Made by a program: the position numbers and the translations under genes | Assembly: GCF_001984155.1 (NCBI RefSeq) | Contig: NZ_MTQO01000049.1 | Location: 186,001-250,000 of the forward strand | Source of the DNA: Actinosynnema sp. ALI-1.44 | Lineage (GTDB): Bacteria > Actinomycetota > Actinomycetes > Mycobacteriales > Pseudonocardiaceae | Length of the DNA: 64,000 bases | Reading direction: 5' to 3' | Notes under the pieces: model-generated | The model's database searches: none | Told to the model about the DNA's origin: nothing | Seen by the model: only the letters and a program-made list of their open reading frames with translations | Shown here: positions 8,378 to 17,503 of the stretch, one piece after another | Layout: every line of letters starts with the position of its first letter | Numbering within the stretch: the first letter of the stretch is position 1

Positions 8378-10060
8378 ATGAGCCACGACGACGCGCGCGA
8401 GCGGGCGGCGCACCTCGTTCCCCAACCGCACTCGATGCTGCTCGGCGCGGGGGTGCTTCAGCTTCCGGCCGAACTCACGGTGCGCCTGGACGTGCCCGCG
8501 GAGGAACGGGCGGCGGTCCTGCGGGCGATCGCGCTGCTGCCCATGACCAGCAAGGTCGTCACCGAACCCGCAGGTCTGCAGGTGCTGCTCCGCGCGGGCG
8601 CGACCCCTCCCGAGGGGTACGTGCTCGACGTGACCGAGGCCGGAGTGACCATCACCGCGGCGGACCGTTCCGGTGTCGTGTACGCCGTGCAGACCCTGCG
8701 CCAACTGCTCCCCGACGCCGCTTACCGGCAGGCCGCGCCGTCGAACATCCTGTGGGTCGCACCGGTCGTCCGCGTCGAGGACAGCCCACGATTCCGCTGG
8801 CGCGGAATGCTCCTGGACGTCGCCCGGCACTTCCTGCCCAAGCGGGAGGTGATGCGCCACATCGACCTGATGAGCGCGCACAAGCTGAACACCCTGCACC
8901 TGCACCTCAGCGACGACCAGGGCTGGCGGGTGGAGAGCCTTCGCTTCCCACGCCTGCACGAGGTCGGCAGCTGGCGGGCGACGAGCCAGGTCAGCCACTA
9001 CTCCGACGAGGTCGTCCACGACGGCACACCGCACGGCGGCTACTACACCCGCGAAGACCTTGCCGAGATCATCGCCTACGCGGCGGACCGCGCGATCACG
9101 GTCATCCCGGAGATCGGCGTGCCCGGCCACACCGGCGCCTTGCTGGCCGCCTACCCGGAGTTCGGGTCCCCGTCCGTGCCAGATCGCGCGGTGCACACGA
9201 CCTGGGGTGTGCACGACGCCCTCCTGGCTCCGTCGGAGCGGTCCCTGAAGTTCCTGCGCCTGCTGTTCGACGAGGTGCTCCCGCTGTTCCCATCCCCTTA
9301 CGTGCACGTGGGTGGCGACGAGTCCGTCCTGCGGGCGTGGGACAACGACCCGGTGGTGCGTGCGTTCGCCGACAAGCGCGGGCTTTCCGGGAGCGCCGAG
9401 ATCTTCGGCGCCCTGATGGCCGAAGTGCGGCAGATGCTGGCTGAGCACGGCAAAACACCGGTCACGTGGGACGACAGCTTTGCCGCGCAGGCAACCGCCG
9501 CCAACGCGGAATCGACCACCACGCTGGTCATGGCGTGGCGTGGCGCGGAGGTCGCCCGCCGGGCGGCGGCAGCCGGTCACGACATCGTGCTCTCGCCGGT
9601 CATGCCGACCTACTTCGACTACTTCCAAGAAGCCCACCCCGACGAGCCGCTCGCGATCGGCGGCCCGGTCACCCTCGACGACGTCGCCTCGTGGGAGCCG
9701 ATCCCGCAGGACTGGTCCGAGGCAGAACGCGCTCGTGTGCAGGGGATCCAGTGCCAGATGTGGACCGAATTCGTCGAGGACCCACGACTGGTCGACTACC
9801 TCCTGTATCCGCGGACGTGTGCCTTCGCGGAAATCGCTTGGGGCTCCCGCGCGCAGGATCTCCACCGGCGGCTGCCCCGCCACCTCGACCGACTGGCGGC
9901 GGCCGGAGTCGAGTTCCGCCCGCTGAACGGCCCGGCGCCGTGGCAGCGCGGCGGCACCGGCCGGCGAGCCCATCGCGCCGGGGTCCCGATGGCCGAACGC
10001 CTCGCGAACTACGCCAACGCGGCCGCGACCGGAACCGTGGCGGATATCCCTGATTTGTAA
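8378..10060 (+). CDS. GH20 beta-N-acetylhexosaminidase
   Basis: A 560-residue retaining hexosaminidase using substrate-assisted catalysis. The N-terminal GH20b domain covers ~15-135 and the barrel starts at FRWRGMLLDVARHF. The catalytic pair Asp314-Glu315 sits in HVGGDES, and the substrate-binding segments LHLHLSDDQGWRVE and EIGVPGHTGA are present. It removes terminal beta-linked GlcNAc or GalNAc. No signal peptide is evident, so it probably works in the cytoplasm on sugars imported by the divergent operon. The ATG at 8378 was preferred to one at 8333 because GGGAGG is positioned eight bases upstream. It converges on the DUF5107 gene. Confidence 0.92.
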   Translation: MSHDDARERAAHLVPQPHSMLLGAGVLQLPAELTVRLDVPAEERAAVLRAIALLPMTSKVVTEPAGLQVLLRAGATPPEGYVLDVTEAGVTITAADRSGVVYAVQTLRQLLPDAAYRQAAPSNILWVAPVVRVEDSPRFRWRGMLLDVARHFLPKREVMRHIDLMSAHKLNTLHLHLSDDQGWRVESLRFPRLHEVGSWRATSQVSHYSDEVVHDGTPHGGYYTREDLAEIIAYAADRAITVIPEIGVPGHTGALLAAYPEFGSPSVPDRAVHTTWGVHDALLAPSERSLKFLRLLFDEVLPLFPSPYVHVGGDESVLRAWDNDPVVRAFADKRGLSGSAEIFGALMAEVRQMLAEHGKTPVTWDDSFAAQATAANAESTTTLVMAWRGAEVARRAAAAGHDIVLSPVMPTYFDYFQEAHPDEPLAIGGPVTLDDVASWEPIPQDWSEAERARVQGIQCQMWTEFVEDPRLVDYLLYPRTCAFAEIAWGSRAQDLHRRLPRHLDRLAAAGVEFRPLNGPAPWQRGGTGRRAHRAGVPMAERLANYANAAATGTVADIPDL

Positions 10061-10095
10061 GGAATTCCGCGCGCCGTGACGGTGCACAGACGCCG

Positions 10096-13000
10096 TCACG
10101 GCGCCGGAGTCCGGATCGACCGGGCGAGGTCCAGCGCGTCGACGTGGTGCGGGTCCTCAGCCAGCAGCGCGGCCAACCGGTCACCTGCGCGTGCGTGCTG
10201 CCCGTCGAGAATGTCGAGCTGCGCCCGCAAAAAACTTACTCGGCGCAGCTGCGCAGCGGCCAGGTCCTCGGTGAACAACAACATCGACGGCAGCGAAGTC
10301 GCGAAGTAGTCCACGGTCGCCGGGCTCGTCTCCAATGTGTCGCAGAAGGCGCGCAACGCCTCGGTGAGCCGGTCGGCTTCCTCGGTGCGACCAAGCCTGC
10401 GCAGCGCGAGCACCGAAGAGTAGGTCGCCTCGGAGTAGGGCTGGGCACTCATCCCCAGGAAGTCGCCCTGCTGCGCGGCGGCCAGCTCCCACGCCGCCCG
10501 GTCGCCCAGCACGTCACCCCGCATCAGGTGCAGCTGCGCGGTGTTCGCGAGCGGATGCCTCGCCTCGCTGAGGGATTCCGGCGGCGCAAACGCATCATCC
10601 ACTGTGGATTGCAAGCGGCACAGCCGGTCCCATACGCGCAGCACGTCGCCCTCACCGCCCTCCCACGGTTGGAAGGTGCGGCCAAGCAGCAGTTCGCGGG
10701 CCTCGTCGAGCCGGTCGGCGGTGATCAGCAGGTGCGCGAGCTCAATGGTGGCGTCGTCCCGCGTCTCGACCAGGGCGCGGTTGCGCAGGAGCCAGTCCAG
10801 CCGTTGCCCGGGCGGCACGCCGCGCCTCGCACTGAGCTGGTCCCGCTCGAAGATCAACCTGGCGTCGTCCCCCGCGACGGCGAGCGCAACGTCGTAGGCC
10901 GTGCATGCCTGGTCGGCGTCACCGAGGTGGTTGAAAGCCGCGAGACCCAGATTCCGCCACACCACGGGATCATCTGGGTCGATTGCCGCTGCGGCATTCC
11001 AGGCCGTGCACGCGTCATCGGGTCGTCCGTTGGCGTAGAGCCAGTGCCCGAGCAGCGCGCGAGCCCGCGCGTCCGTGTCGTCGGAGTTTGCCGCACGCTC
11101 CAACGTCAACGCGTCGTCCAACCGCGAGGGAAAACACCACGTCGCGTCGAGATTTTGCGCCTTCCCAACGGCTTCACGCGCCTCGTGGTCCCTGCCCAGC
11201 CTGTGCAGCACCTCGGCTCGGTAGTACTCCAGCAACGGCCCGACCGCTGTCTGTCCGATCGCGCGAGACCCCTCCCGCTCGCGGGCGACGTCGAGCACCC
11301 GCAGCGCTGCTTCGTGCTCACCAACGCCGATGTACTCCAGCGCGATGTCAAGGCAGGTCTGCGCGTCCGTAGTGAGAGGCAGACCAAGCAGGTCGCGCGT
11401 CCACCAGTCCAGGGGATCAAGCGCACGGGTGGCTTCGGCAAGTTCTGCCGCTTGACTGTCTTCTCCGGTACGGCGCAACACGATCACCCGCAGAGCACGG
11501 GCTTGCAGGTGCTCCGGCTCGGTGCGCAGCACATCCTGAAGCCTGGCCAGCGCCTCCCTGTTTCGCCCGTGTGCGGCGTCGATGCGCGCCATGCGATAGC
11601 CCGCCGGTGCCCGCCACGCACGCGCCCAGGAGCCGGAACCGTAGACGTCGTAAGCCTCTTCGGCCCGACCGAGTCGCTCCAGCACGAGACCGAGGCAGTA
11701 CAACGCGGTCGTGTCGACCGGATTGGGGTTCAACGTCGTCAGCCGGGAAATGGCTACCCGCAACAACTTCTCCGCCTCAGCGAAGTCACCACGCTGATAC
11801 GCGCGCCCAGCGAGCCCGACATTGGCCGCGACATGCGCGGGATCGCGGCGCAATGCCTCACGCCAGTACAGTTCCGGCGAGCGCGTCGCGTGCCGGTACT
11901 GATCGAGATGTGCGCCGATCACGGCCAGCTCGTCCACGGTCGGCACGTCCTCGGGCGCGGCGGGCTCGCGTGCCGGGGTGACTGGATCGTCCGCGCTGGA
12001 GACCAGGGAGTCCCACTCCACCAACAGTTCGTCACCGTGGAGGACGCGCAGCACGAGTCGATCAGCGGGCTGCGTCAGCGGGATGCTCTCCTGGAAGGGC
12101 TTGCCCGGCGCGATGTCGGCGCGCACCTCAGCGACCTCGGCCCCAGCGCCGTCAACGAGCAACAAGCGGCATCCGACGCGGTCAGCCGTCACCGCGACTC
12201 CGACCCGCGCGCTCGTTGCCCGGAGGTCCACCCGTGCCGCGGCGTCCACGGTTGCCGCCTGCACCGGACCGATCTCCTGAATCGGATACCAGAACTGGGA
12301 GAACACCTTCGTCTCCCCGGGCGCGATGAAGGAGAAGTCCGGCTGGTTGTCGGTGAAAACACCGGCCATCAATTCGACATAGGCCGAACCGTCGTCGGTC
12401 AGATTGCGGCCCCACGCGTCACCGAACTCCGAAGCGCCCCAAGTCCACTGCTTTTTCCCGACAGCGATCTGCCGATCGGCGACGTGCACGAACCCGGCCC
12501 GCGCGACATGGTCATAGCCGCCGAAGAACGTTTCCTTGCTGCCCACACACATGTACGAGGTCGGCACCGGGATGTTGCGGTACCAGTCAAGGCGGTCGCC
12601 GCGGACCCGCACGCCACCGGCGACCGTGCCGACCTCGTCGTGCCGGGCCGGGTAGTCGACCCCGTAGTAGGGCCGATCCGCGGCGGGGAAGCCGGTCGTC
12701 GCGCGCTTGGCGTGATCGGCAACCACGCGCACGTCACGGGGGAAGAACGACTGGTAGTTCTCATCCGCTCGCGCGGCGATGTTGGTCCACCACAGAAACG
12801 ACCGGGTCCGTTCGCAGCGGTTGTACAGCCGCACCCGCAACTCCAGGGCGGCGCTGTCGGGCCGCATCCGAACGCCGTGCATCCCTTTCATCCGGTCGAA
12901 GGGGTCGTGGTCGGAGCACCACACGGTCACGGCGCCGTCGGGCTCGTGCTCGATCTCGACGTCGGTCGGCAGGAACGTGGCGGGGCGATGGTGCTGCGGC

Positions 13001-13410
13001 CAGTTGAACTCGACTCCGCCGGAGATCCACGGGCCGGTCAGGCCGACGAGAGCGGGCTTGATCACCGGGTTGCGGTAGAAGAAGTCGTAGTCTCGGGTGC
13101 GGTCGAAAGCTACGTGAACGCGGCCACCGAGCTCGGGCAGCACCATCAGCCGCAGCCAGCGGTTCTCCAGGTGCACCGCGTCCCACTCCGCCGGGGCCTT
13201 CACCGGGCTGATCCGGTCATGGAACGGCAGTGGATACACCCGCCCGGAGGAGCCCTGGTAGACCCGCCGGTCCAGGTAGGCGGGATACCGGTCGGGCGCC
13301 TCGGGAAGGTAGCTGTCGATCATCACCCCCGCCCGCCACGCCGCGACCCCGGCCTCGGCGTGTTCGGCGGGGCGGGACGGCAGGATCAGCGTCGATTCAC
13401 CCTGTGACAT
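10096..13410 (-). CDS. DUF5107 and tetratricopeptide-repeat protein
   Basis: A 1,104-residue cytoplasmic protein. The first ~400 residues are a DUF5107-type beta-rich domain related to sugar-mutarotase/galactose-binding folds (LPELGGRVHVAFDRTRDYDFFYRN and GGVEFNWPQHHRP segments). The rest is a long array of TPR-like helical pairs (for example GLAGRAYQRGDFAEAEKLLR and LARLQDVLRTEPEHLQARAL). Proteins of this kind are found in glycan-utilisation loci, which fits here, but their activity is not established. It may bind or process a carbohydrate while the TPRs hold a partner. The gene ends 36 bases after the convergent GH20 stop. Confidence 0.85.
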   Translation of the reverse strand: MSQGESTLILPSRPAEHAEAGVAAWRAGVMIDSYLPEAPDRYPAYLDRRVYQGSSGRVYPLPFHDRISPVKAPAEWDAVHLENRWLRLMVLPELGGRVHVAFDRTRDYDFFYRNPVIKPALVGLTGPWISGGVEFNWPQHHRPATFLPTDVEIEHEPDGAVTVWCSDHDPFDRMKGMHGVRMRPDSAALELRVRLYNRCERTRSFLWWTNIAARADENYQSFFPRDVRVVADHAKRATTGFPAADRPYYGVDYPARHDEVGTVAGGVRVRGDRLDWYRNIPVPTSYMCVGSKETFFGGYDHVARAGFVHVADRQIAVGKKQWTWGASEFGDAWGRNLTDDGSAYVELMAGVFTDNQPDFSFIAPGETKVFSQFWYPIQEIGPVQAATVDAAARVDLRATSARVGVAVTADRVGCRLLLVDGAGAEVAEVRADIAPGKPFQESIPLTQPADRLVLRVLHGDELLVEWDSLVSSADDPVTPAREPAAPEDVPTVDELAVIGAHLDQYRHATRSPELYWREALRRDPAHVAANVGLAGRAYQRGDFAEAEKLLRVAISRLTTLNPNPVDTTALYCLGLVLERLGRAEEAYDVYGSGSWARAWRAPAGYRMARIDAAHGRNREALARLQDVLRTEPEHLQARALRVIVLRRTGEDSQAAELAEATRALDPLDWWTRDLLGLPLTTDAQTCLDIALEYIGVGEHEAALRVLDVAREREGSRAIGQTAVGPLLEYYRAEVLHRLGRDHEAREAVGKAQNLDATWCFPSRLDDALTLERAANSDDTDARARALLGHWLYANGRPDDACTAWNAAAAIDPDDPVVWRNLGLAAFNHLGDADQACTAYDVALAVAGDDARLIFERDQLSARRGVPPGQRLDWLLRNRALVETRDDATIELAHLLITADRLDEARELLLGRTFQPWEGGEGDVLRVWDRLCRLQSTVDDAFAPPESLSEARHPLANTAQLHLMRGDVLGDRAAWELAAAQQGDFLGMSAQPYSEATYSSVLALRRLGRTEEADRLTEALRAFCDTLETSPATVDYFATSLPSMLLFTEDLAAAQLRRVSFLRAQLDILDGQHARAGDRLAALLAEDPHHVDALDLARSIRTPAP

Positions 13411-13496
13411 GCGGTAACGTTATGACCGAGCACCCGTTCGGCGGGATGGCGTAATCGACCGAGTCACCTGGACGATTCGACGGTCGGCTGTATGGT

Positions 13497-14372
13497 GTGC
13501 GGATGCTGCTGCCCGATGGATTCCCAGGTCAGCGGTTGCGCGTGCTGCCGCGGCCGCTGGTGGCTTCGGCCCTGCGCAGAGCCCCGACGTCGGGCCTGCT
13601 CGTCACCGACGCCGGGTACTTCCCCAGCGCGGCCAACCACGGCATGCACCGCCCGCGCAGCGCACCGGAAGCCATCGTGATCGTCTGCACCGACGGGGTC
13701 GGGCACTGCGAGGTCGACGACAGGGTGAGCGTGATCAGACCGGGTAACGCCCTCGTCCTGCCCCCGTCCCGCCCGCACTTCTACTGGGCGGACTCGCGCG
13801 ACCCCTGGACGATCTGGTGGCTGCACGCCGCGGGCTCCCAGGTCTCGGAGCTGCTCTCGGTCGTCACGCCGGACGGCGGAGAAGCCGTCATCGAGGTGCG
13901 TGATGCCTACCGGGCCGTCTCGGCGATCGACGACGCCATCGGCTTCCTCGAACGGGACGAGACCTTCCCGCACCTCATCTCGGCCTCCGGCGCCGGCTGG
14001 ACCCTGCTGGCACAGCTGGCCGCGGACGCGCTGACCGAAGCCCACCAGCCCACCGAGCCGGTTCGCCAGGCGCAGGAATATCTGCGGCACAACTTCGCGA
14101 AGCCGGTGATCGTCAAGGAGCTGGCGCGCACGGCGGGCCTGTCCCCCTCGCACTTCGCGGCCCTGTTCCGGATGGCTGCGGGCTGCGGCGTGGTCGAGTA
14201 CGCCAAGCGCCTGCGGATGGCGCGAGCGCGCGAACTGCTGGCCACCACGTCTCGCGACATCTCCGAGATCGCCAGAACCATCGGCTACAACGACGCGTTC
14301 TACTTTTCGCGCACTTTCCGCAGAGAACACGGTTGCAGCCCCAGCGAGTACCGACGCGGGAAAAACAACTAG
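13497..14372 (+). CDS. AraC-family regulator of the glycan locus
   Basis: A 291-residue regulator with an N-terminal cupin (NALVLPPSRPHFYWADSRDPW) and a C-terminal AraC double helix-turn-helix (VKELARTAGLSPSHFAALF and IGYNDAFYFSRTFRREHGCSPSEYR). It is divergent from the DUF5107 gene, with an 86-base gap, and is a good candidate for control of the hexosaminidase/transport genes. GTG 13497 and ATG 13503 are both possible starts and differ by two residues. Confidence 0.9.
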   Translation: MRMLLPDGFPGQRLRVLPRPLVASALRRAPTSGLLVTDAGYFPSAANHGMHRPRSAPEAIVIVCTDGVGHCEVDDRVSVIRPGNALVLPPSRPHFYWADSRDPWTIWWLHAAGSQVSELLSVVTPDGGEAVIEVRDAYRAVSAIDDAIGFLERDETFPHLISASGAGWTLLAQLAADALTEAHQPTEPVRQAQEYLRHNFAKPVIVKELARTAGLSPSHFAALFRMAAGCGVVEYAKRLRMARARELLATTSRDISEIARTIGYNDAFYFSRTFRREHGCSPSEYRRGKNN

Positions 14373-14568
14373 GCCCCGGCAGCACTCCCCACGAGACAGT
14401 GCAGGAGAAGGACATATCTGTCGTGGCACCAGGATTGCCACGGGTCGAGAAAGCCGGTGCTGCCGTATTCACGCCGTACACCAAGCACGGTCACTGCCAC
14501 GATGCCTGCTCCGATCAGGAAACCGAGGAATGACCACGTTGCGCTTGCCGAGAATGCCATCCGTGCTG

Positions 14569-14742
14569 GTCGACATCCGTCTTGTCGATGAGCTGCTCGG
14601 CGGCGTCACGGCCGCCGTGCAGCTCGAAACTCAGCAACCCGCCGGAACCGCGCATCTGGCGCCGCGCGAGCTCGTGCTGCGGGTGACCGGCCAGGCCCGG
14701 GTAGTTCACCGACTTTACAGCGGGATGGCTGTCGAGGAACTC
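14569..14742 (-). pseudogene. Cystathionine gamma-lyase/synthase C-terminal remnant
   Basis: On the minus strand one frame reads [20 protein letters not shown], then a segment ending in [20 protein letters not shown]. This is recognisably the C-terminal part of a PLP-dependent Cys/Met-metabolism enzyme. Only ~58 codons remain. The PLP-lysine region and both termini are missing, and neighbouring frames carry no continuation. This is a gene scrap. Confidence 0.6.
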
Positions 14743-14816
14743 TCGACACCCAGGCCGAAGCCCGAAGTCAGCATCGGCGCCTCGTCCTTATCGGCAGCAT
14801 CTACTCAGGAGGGTTC

Positions 14817-15305
14817 ATGCCAGCAGCCGAACACCATCACAAGACGTCGAAGGAAATGTGGACCGCCGCCCACTCCGGGCGCGCCGCACTGGCCGACGAC
14901 CTCACCGACCTCACCGACGAGCAGTGTGCTACGCAGCCGGTTCGATTTCGACAAGCACAACGCCGACCGCCTCGCTGAGCAACTAGGGGCGACCCCCGCC
15001 GACACGCTCGCCCGGTTCCGTCGCGTGATCACCAGCACCACAGCTCCTTTCGGGCCACGAGCAGCCTGGCTGGGCGAGGTGATCGTGCACAGCGAGGACA
15101 TCCGCCGCCCGCTCGGCATCCAGCACCCTATGCCCTCGACGCCGTGACGACCGTGGTCGCGACCGACGGCCCGTTCACCACGGGTGTCAAGCACGATCCT
15201 CTCGTCACGGGGTCCACTCTGGCGCTCACGATGGCGATGGCCGGTCGCCGGGCCTACCTCGACGACCTGACCGGCGACGGCGTCGAGCTTCTCCACCAGA
15301 GGTGA
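14817..15305 (+). pseudogene. Decayed mycothiol-type maleylpyruvate isomerase-like gene
   Basis: Starting at ATG 14817 (GGAGG a few bases upstream) the first frame gives MPAAEHHHKTSKEMWTAAHS and then LADDLTDLTDEQ, the N-terminal helix of MDMPI/DinB-fold, mycothiol-dependent proteins. After base ~14930 homology moves to another frame (RFDFDKHNADRLAEQLGATP, then TAPFGPRAAWLGEVIVHSED). After ~15130 it moves again (YALDAVTTVV, then TDGPFTTGV and MAMAGRRAYLDDLTGDGVEL). Internal segments have been deleted at both junctions. The order of the pieces is that of an intact homologue, so this is a single gene with at least two deletions or frameshifts. Confidence 0.75.
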
Positions 15306-15336
15306 CAGGGGCCACCGGAATCGATGAGCGGTCAGT

Positions 15337-15363
15337 TGTCCGGAACCGGGGCGGCCGATCGTC
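15337..15363 (+). promoter_or_regulatory. Tentative ECF-type promoter for the DGPF/ECF42 operon
   Basis: TGTCCG at 15337-15342 and CGTC at 15360-15363 are separated by 17 bases and lie ~50 bases upstream of the DGPF gene. The shape resembles promoters read by ECF sigma factors, and ECF42 operons are generally autoregulated. This rests on pattern only. Confidence 0.35.
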
Positions 15364-15412
15364 ATACGGTAGCGACCTGATCAGCGGGCCGCCGACACGA
15401 GGAGAACTCGCG

Positions 15413-15748
15413 ATGAAGTACATGATGTTCGTCTGCTCCGACACCGAGCCGGACACGGACCGCGCACCGGCGCCTGACATCGAGAAGTGGGTGGCGGACA
15501 ACGACGCGGCAGGCCGGCGTCTGCGGGGCGCGGCCCTCGCACCGGACTCGACGGCCACCACGGTGCGGGTCCGCAACGGCAAGGTCCTGATCACCGACGG
15601 CCCGTTCACCGAGACCAAAGAGATCATCGTCGGGTTCGACCTGCTCGACTGCGTGGATCTGGACGAGGCGATCGAAGTGGCCCGTACCCACCCGATGGCG
15701 CGGGCCGGGCGGATCGAGATCCGGCCGTTCGCCGACTTCGAGCAGTGA
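15413..15748 (+). CDS. DGPF/YCII-family protein, ECF42 partner
   Basis: A 111-residue YCII-like (dimeric alpha-beta barrel) protein containing the eponymous motif in VLITDGPFTETKEIIVGF. Genes of this family are the regular neighbours and predicted targets of ECF42 sigma factors; their biochemical role is unknown. The ATG has GAGGAG eight bases upstream. Its stop overlaps the sigma-factor GTG by four bases (GTGA), so the two are translationally coupled. Confidence 0.92.
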   Translation: MKYMMFVCSDTEPDTDRAPAPDIEKWVADNDAAGRRLRGAALAPDSTATTVRVRNGKVLITDGPFTETKEIIVGFDLLDCVDLDEAIEVARTHPMARAGRIEIRPFADFEQ

Positions 15749-16971
15749 CCGATCCGACCGAGGCCGCGGCAGCCGCCGCAGCGGCGTATCCGAGGATCGT
15801 CGCCACGTTGATCCGGGTGACCGGCGACTGGAGTCTGGCCGAGGACTGCGCGCAGGACGCGTTGGCCACGGCGCTGGCTCGGTGGCCGGAGCAGGGTGTG
15901 CCGGTCAATCCGGGTGGTTGGCTGCTGACCGTGGCTCGCAACCGCGCCCTCGACGTGCTGCGCCGCTCGGCGGTCGAGCGTCGCAAACTGCGGGAACTGG
16001 CGATCCTGGCGCTGACCGCGGCCACCGACTCGCCGCAGACCGAGGAGGTCGCGGACGACCGGCTCCGGCTCGTGTTCACCTGCTGCCACCCGGCGCTGGC
16101 CATGGAGGCCAGGGTGGCATTGACCCTGCACACGATCTGCGCGGTACCGACCGCGGACATCGCGCGGGCCTTCCTGGTCAGTGAGTCGACCATGACTCGC
16201 AGGCTGACCAGGGCGAAAACCAAGATCGCCACGGCCGGCGTCCCGTACCGGGTGCCGACGGGCCCGGCCCTGACCGAACGGCTGCCCGGCGTGTTGGCCG
16301 TGCTCTATCTGCTGTTCACCCAGGGCTACAACGCCGACGGAGAGCCCTCGTTCGCCGAGGAGTCGATCCGGCTGGCCCGACTGCTCACCATGCTCATGCC
16401 CGAGCAGCCCGAACCAGCTGCCCTGCTCGCGTTGCTGCTGCTCCAGCACTCGCGGCGGCACACGCGCAGGGACGTCGAGGGCGAACTGGTGCCGCTGGAC
16501 CGGCAGGACCGGTCCCGGTGGGATCGCGCCGCGATCGATGAGGCCCTGCTGATCATCTCCGGCCTCGACCACGACGGCCCTTACCTGTGGCAGGCCCGTA
16601 TCGCCGCCTGTCACGCCACCGCGGCGTCCACAACGGGCACCGACTGGTCCCGGATCGCCTACTGCTACGACGAGTTGTTCGCACTCATGCCCAGTCCGGT
16701 CATCGCGCTCAACCGCGCCGTCGCATACGGATACGCCGACCAGCCCGCAACCGGCCTCGCGCTGCTCGCGCACGTGCGCGCCACCGGCGCCTTGAAGGAC
16801 TACCCGTTGGCCATCGCCGCCGAAGCGGACCTGTCCGCCCGCGCAGGTGACCGCTCCCGAGCGGCAACCCTGTTCCGCGAGGCGGCCGCCCGCACGCACA
16901 GTGCCGCCGAACGGCGCGCACTCCTCGACCGCGCCAACGAAATCCAAGAGGAATCCGATGTCCCACAATGA
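15745..16971 (+). CDS. ECF42-type RNA polymerase sigma factor with C-terminal extension
   Basis: A 408-residue sigma factor, about twice the usual ECF length. Sigma-2 covers ~10-80 (WSLAEDCAQDALATALARWP, VNPGGWLLTVARNRALDVLR). Sigma-4 covers ~105-165 (LTLHTICAVPTADIARAFLV). A ~240-residue helical DUF6596/TPR-like C-terminal extension follows (AVLYLLFTQGYNADGEPSF onward, with repeats such as ALNRAVAYGYADQPATGLAL). There is no anti-sigma factor nearby; in ECF42 the C-terminal extension is thought to control activity. The GTG start overlaps the DGPF stop, and the 3' end overlaps the DinB-like gene by 14 bases. Confidence 0.93.
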   Translation: MTDPTEAAAAAAAAYPRIVATLIRVTGDWSLAEDCAQDALATALARWPEQGVPVNPGGWLLTVARNRALDVLRRSAVERRKLRELAILALTAATDSPQTEEVADDRLRLVFTCCHPALAMEARVALTLHTICAVPTADIARAFLVSESTMTRRLTRAKTKIATAGVPYRVPTGPALTERLPGVLAVLYLLFTQGYNADGEPSFAEESIRLARLLTMLMPEQPEPAALLALLLLQHSRRHTRRDVEGELVPLDRQDRSRWDRAAIDEALLIISGLDHDGPYLWQARIAACHATAASTTGTDWSRIAYCYDELFALMPSPVIALNRAVAYGYADQPATGLALLAHVRATGALKDYPLAIAAEADLSARAGDRSRAATLFREAAARTHSAAERRALLDRANEIQEESDVPQ

Positions 16972-17503
16972 ACTCCGGGATCTGCTCGACACGTTGCGCG
17001 GCCAGCGCCGACACGTCCTCGGCATCTTGGCCGGACTGTCCGATGCGGATCTGCGTCGTCCGATGCTGCCCTCCAGGTGGAGCTGCCTCGGGCTTGTCAA
17101 CCACCTTGCCCTGGACGTCGAGCTGTTCTGGTTCCGCGCGGTGGTCGCCGGTGATCCAGCCGCGATCGCCGAGCTGGCGCCGTTGGCCGATGCCTGGCAG
17201 ATCGATCCGGATGTGCCCGCGCGCCGGATAGTGGCCGGTTACTCCGAACAGGGTGAGCTCGCGAATGCGGCCCTCGTCGGGATCTCGCTGGACGCCGCGC
17301 CGGCCTGGTGGCCAGTTGGCCAGTTCGGTGACTGGCGCCTGCACACCAACCGCGAGGTGCTGCTGCACGCGATCACCGAAACCGCCTGCCACGCGGGACA
17401 CCTCGACGCCGCGCGCGAACTCCTCGACGGCAGCCAGTGGTTCGTGCTGGCCGAGCGCCCGTCCGGTCTGGCCGTGTCAGGCGGGCGTGGCGGAAACGGC
17501 TGA
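16958..17503 (+). CDS. DinB-like DUF664 family protein
   Basis: A 181-residue four-helix DinB-fold protein. Metal-ligand histidines are visible in LGLVNHLALDVELFW and in LLHAITETACHAGHLDAARE. Such proteins are thiol-dependent (often mycothiol) metalloenzymes or are uncharacterised. It overlaps the ECF42 gene by 14 bases and has AAGAGG upstream of its ATG, making it the third gene of that operon. A role in detoxification controlled by ECF42 is inference. Confidence 0.88.
   Translation: MSHNELRDLLDTLRGQRRHVLGILAGLSDADLRRPMLPSRWSCLGLVNHLALDVELFWFRAVVAGDPAAIAELAPLADAWQIDPDVPARRIVAGYSEQGELANAALVGISLDAAPAWWPVGQFGDWRLHTNREVLLHAITETACHAGHLDAARELLDGSQWFVLAERPSGLAVSGGRGGNG

Noticed and set aside
10144-13407. 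Uninterrupted ~1,087-codon frame on the plus strand
   Set aside because: It is antisense to the whole DUF5107/TPR gene, has no family signature, and arises from G/C-biased third positions of the real gene.
14369-14560. Possible 63-residue membrane protein on the minus strand
   Set aside because: It has one hydrophobic stretch but no ribosome-binding site or similarity, and it lies between decayed genes.
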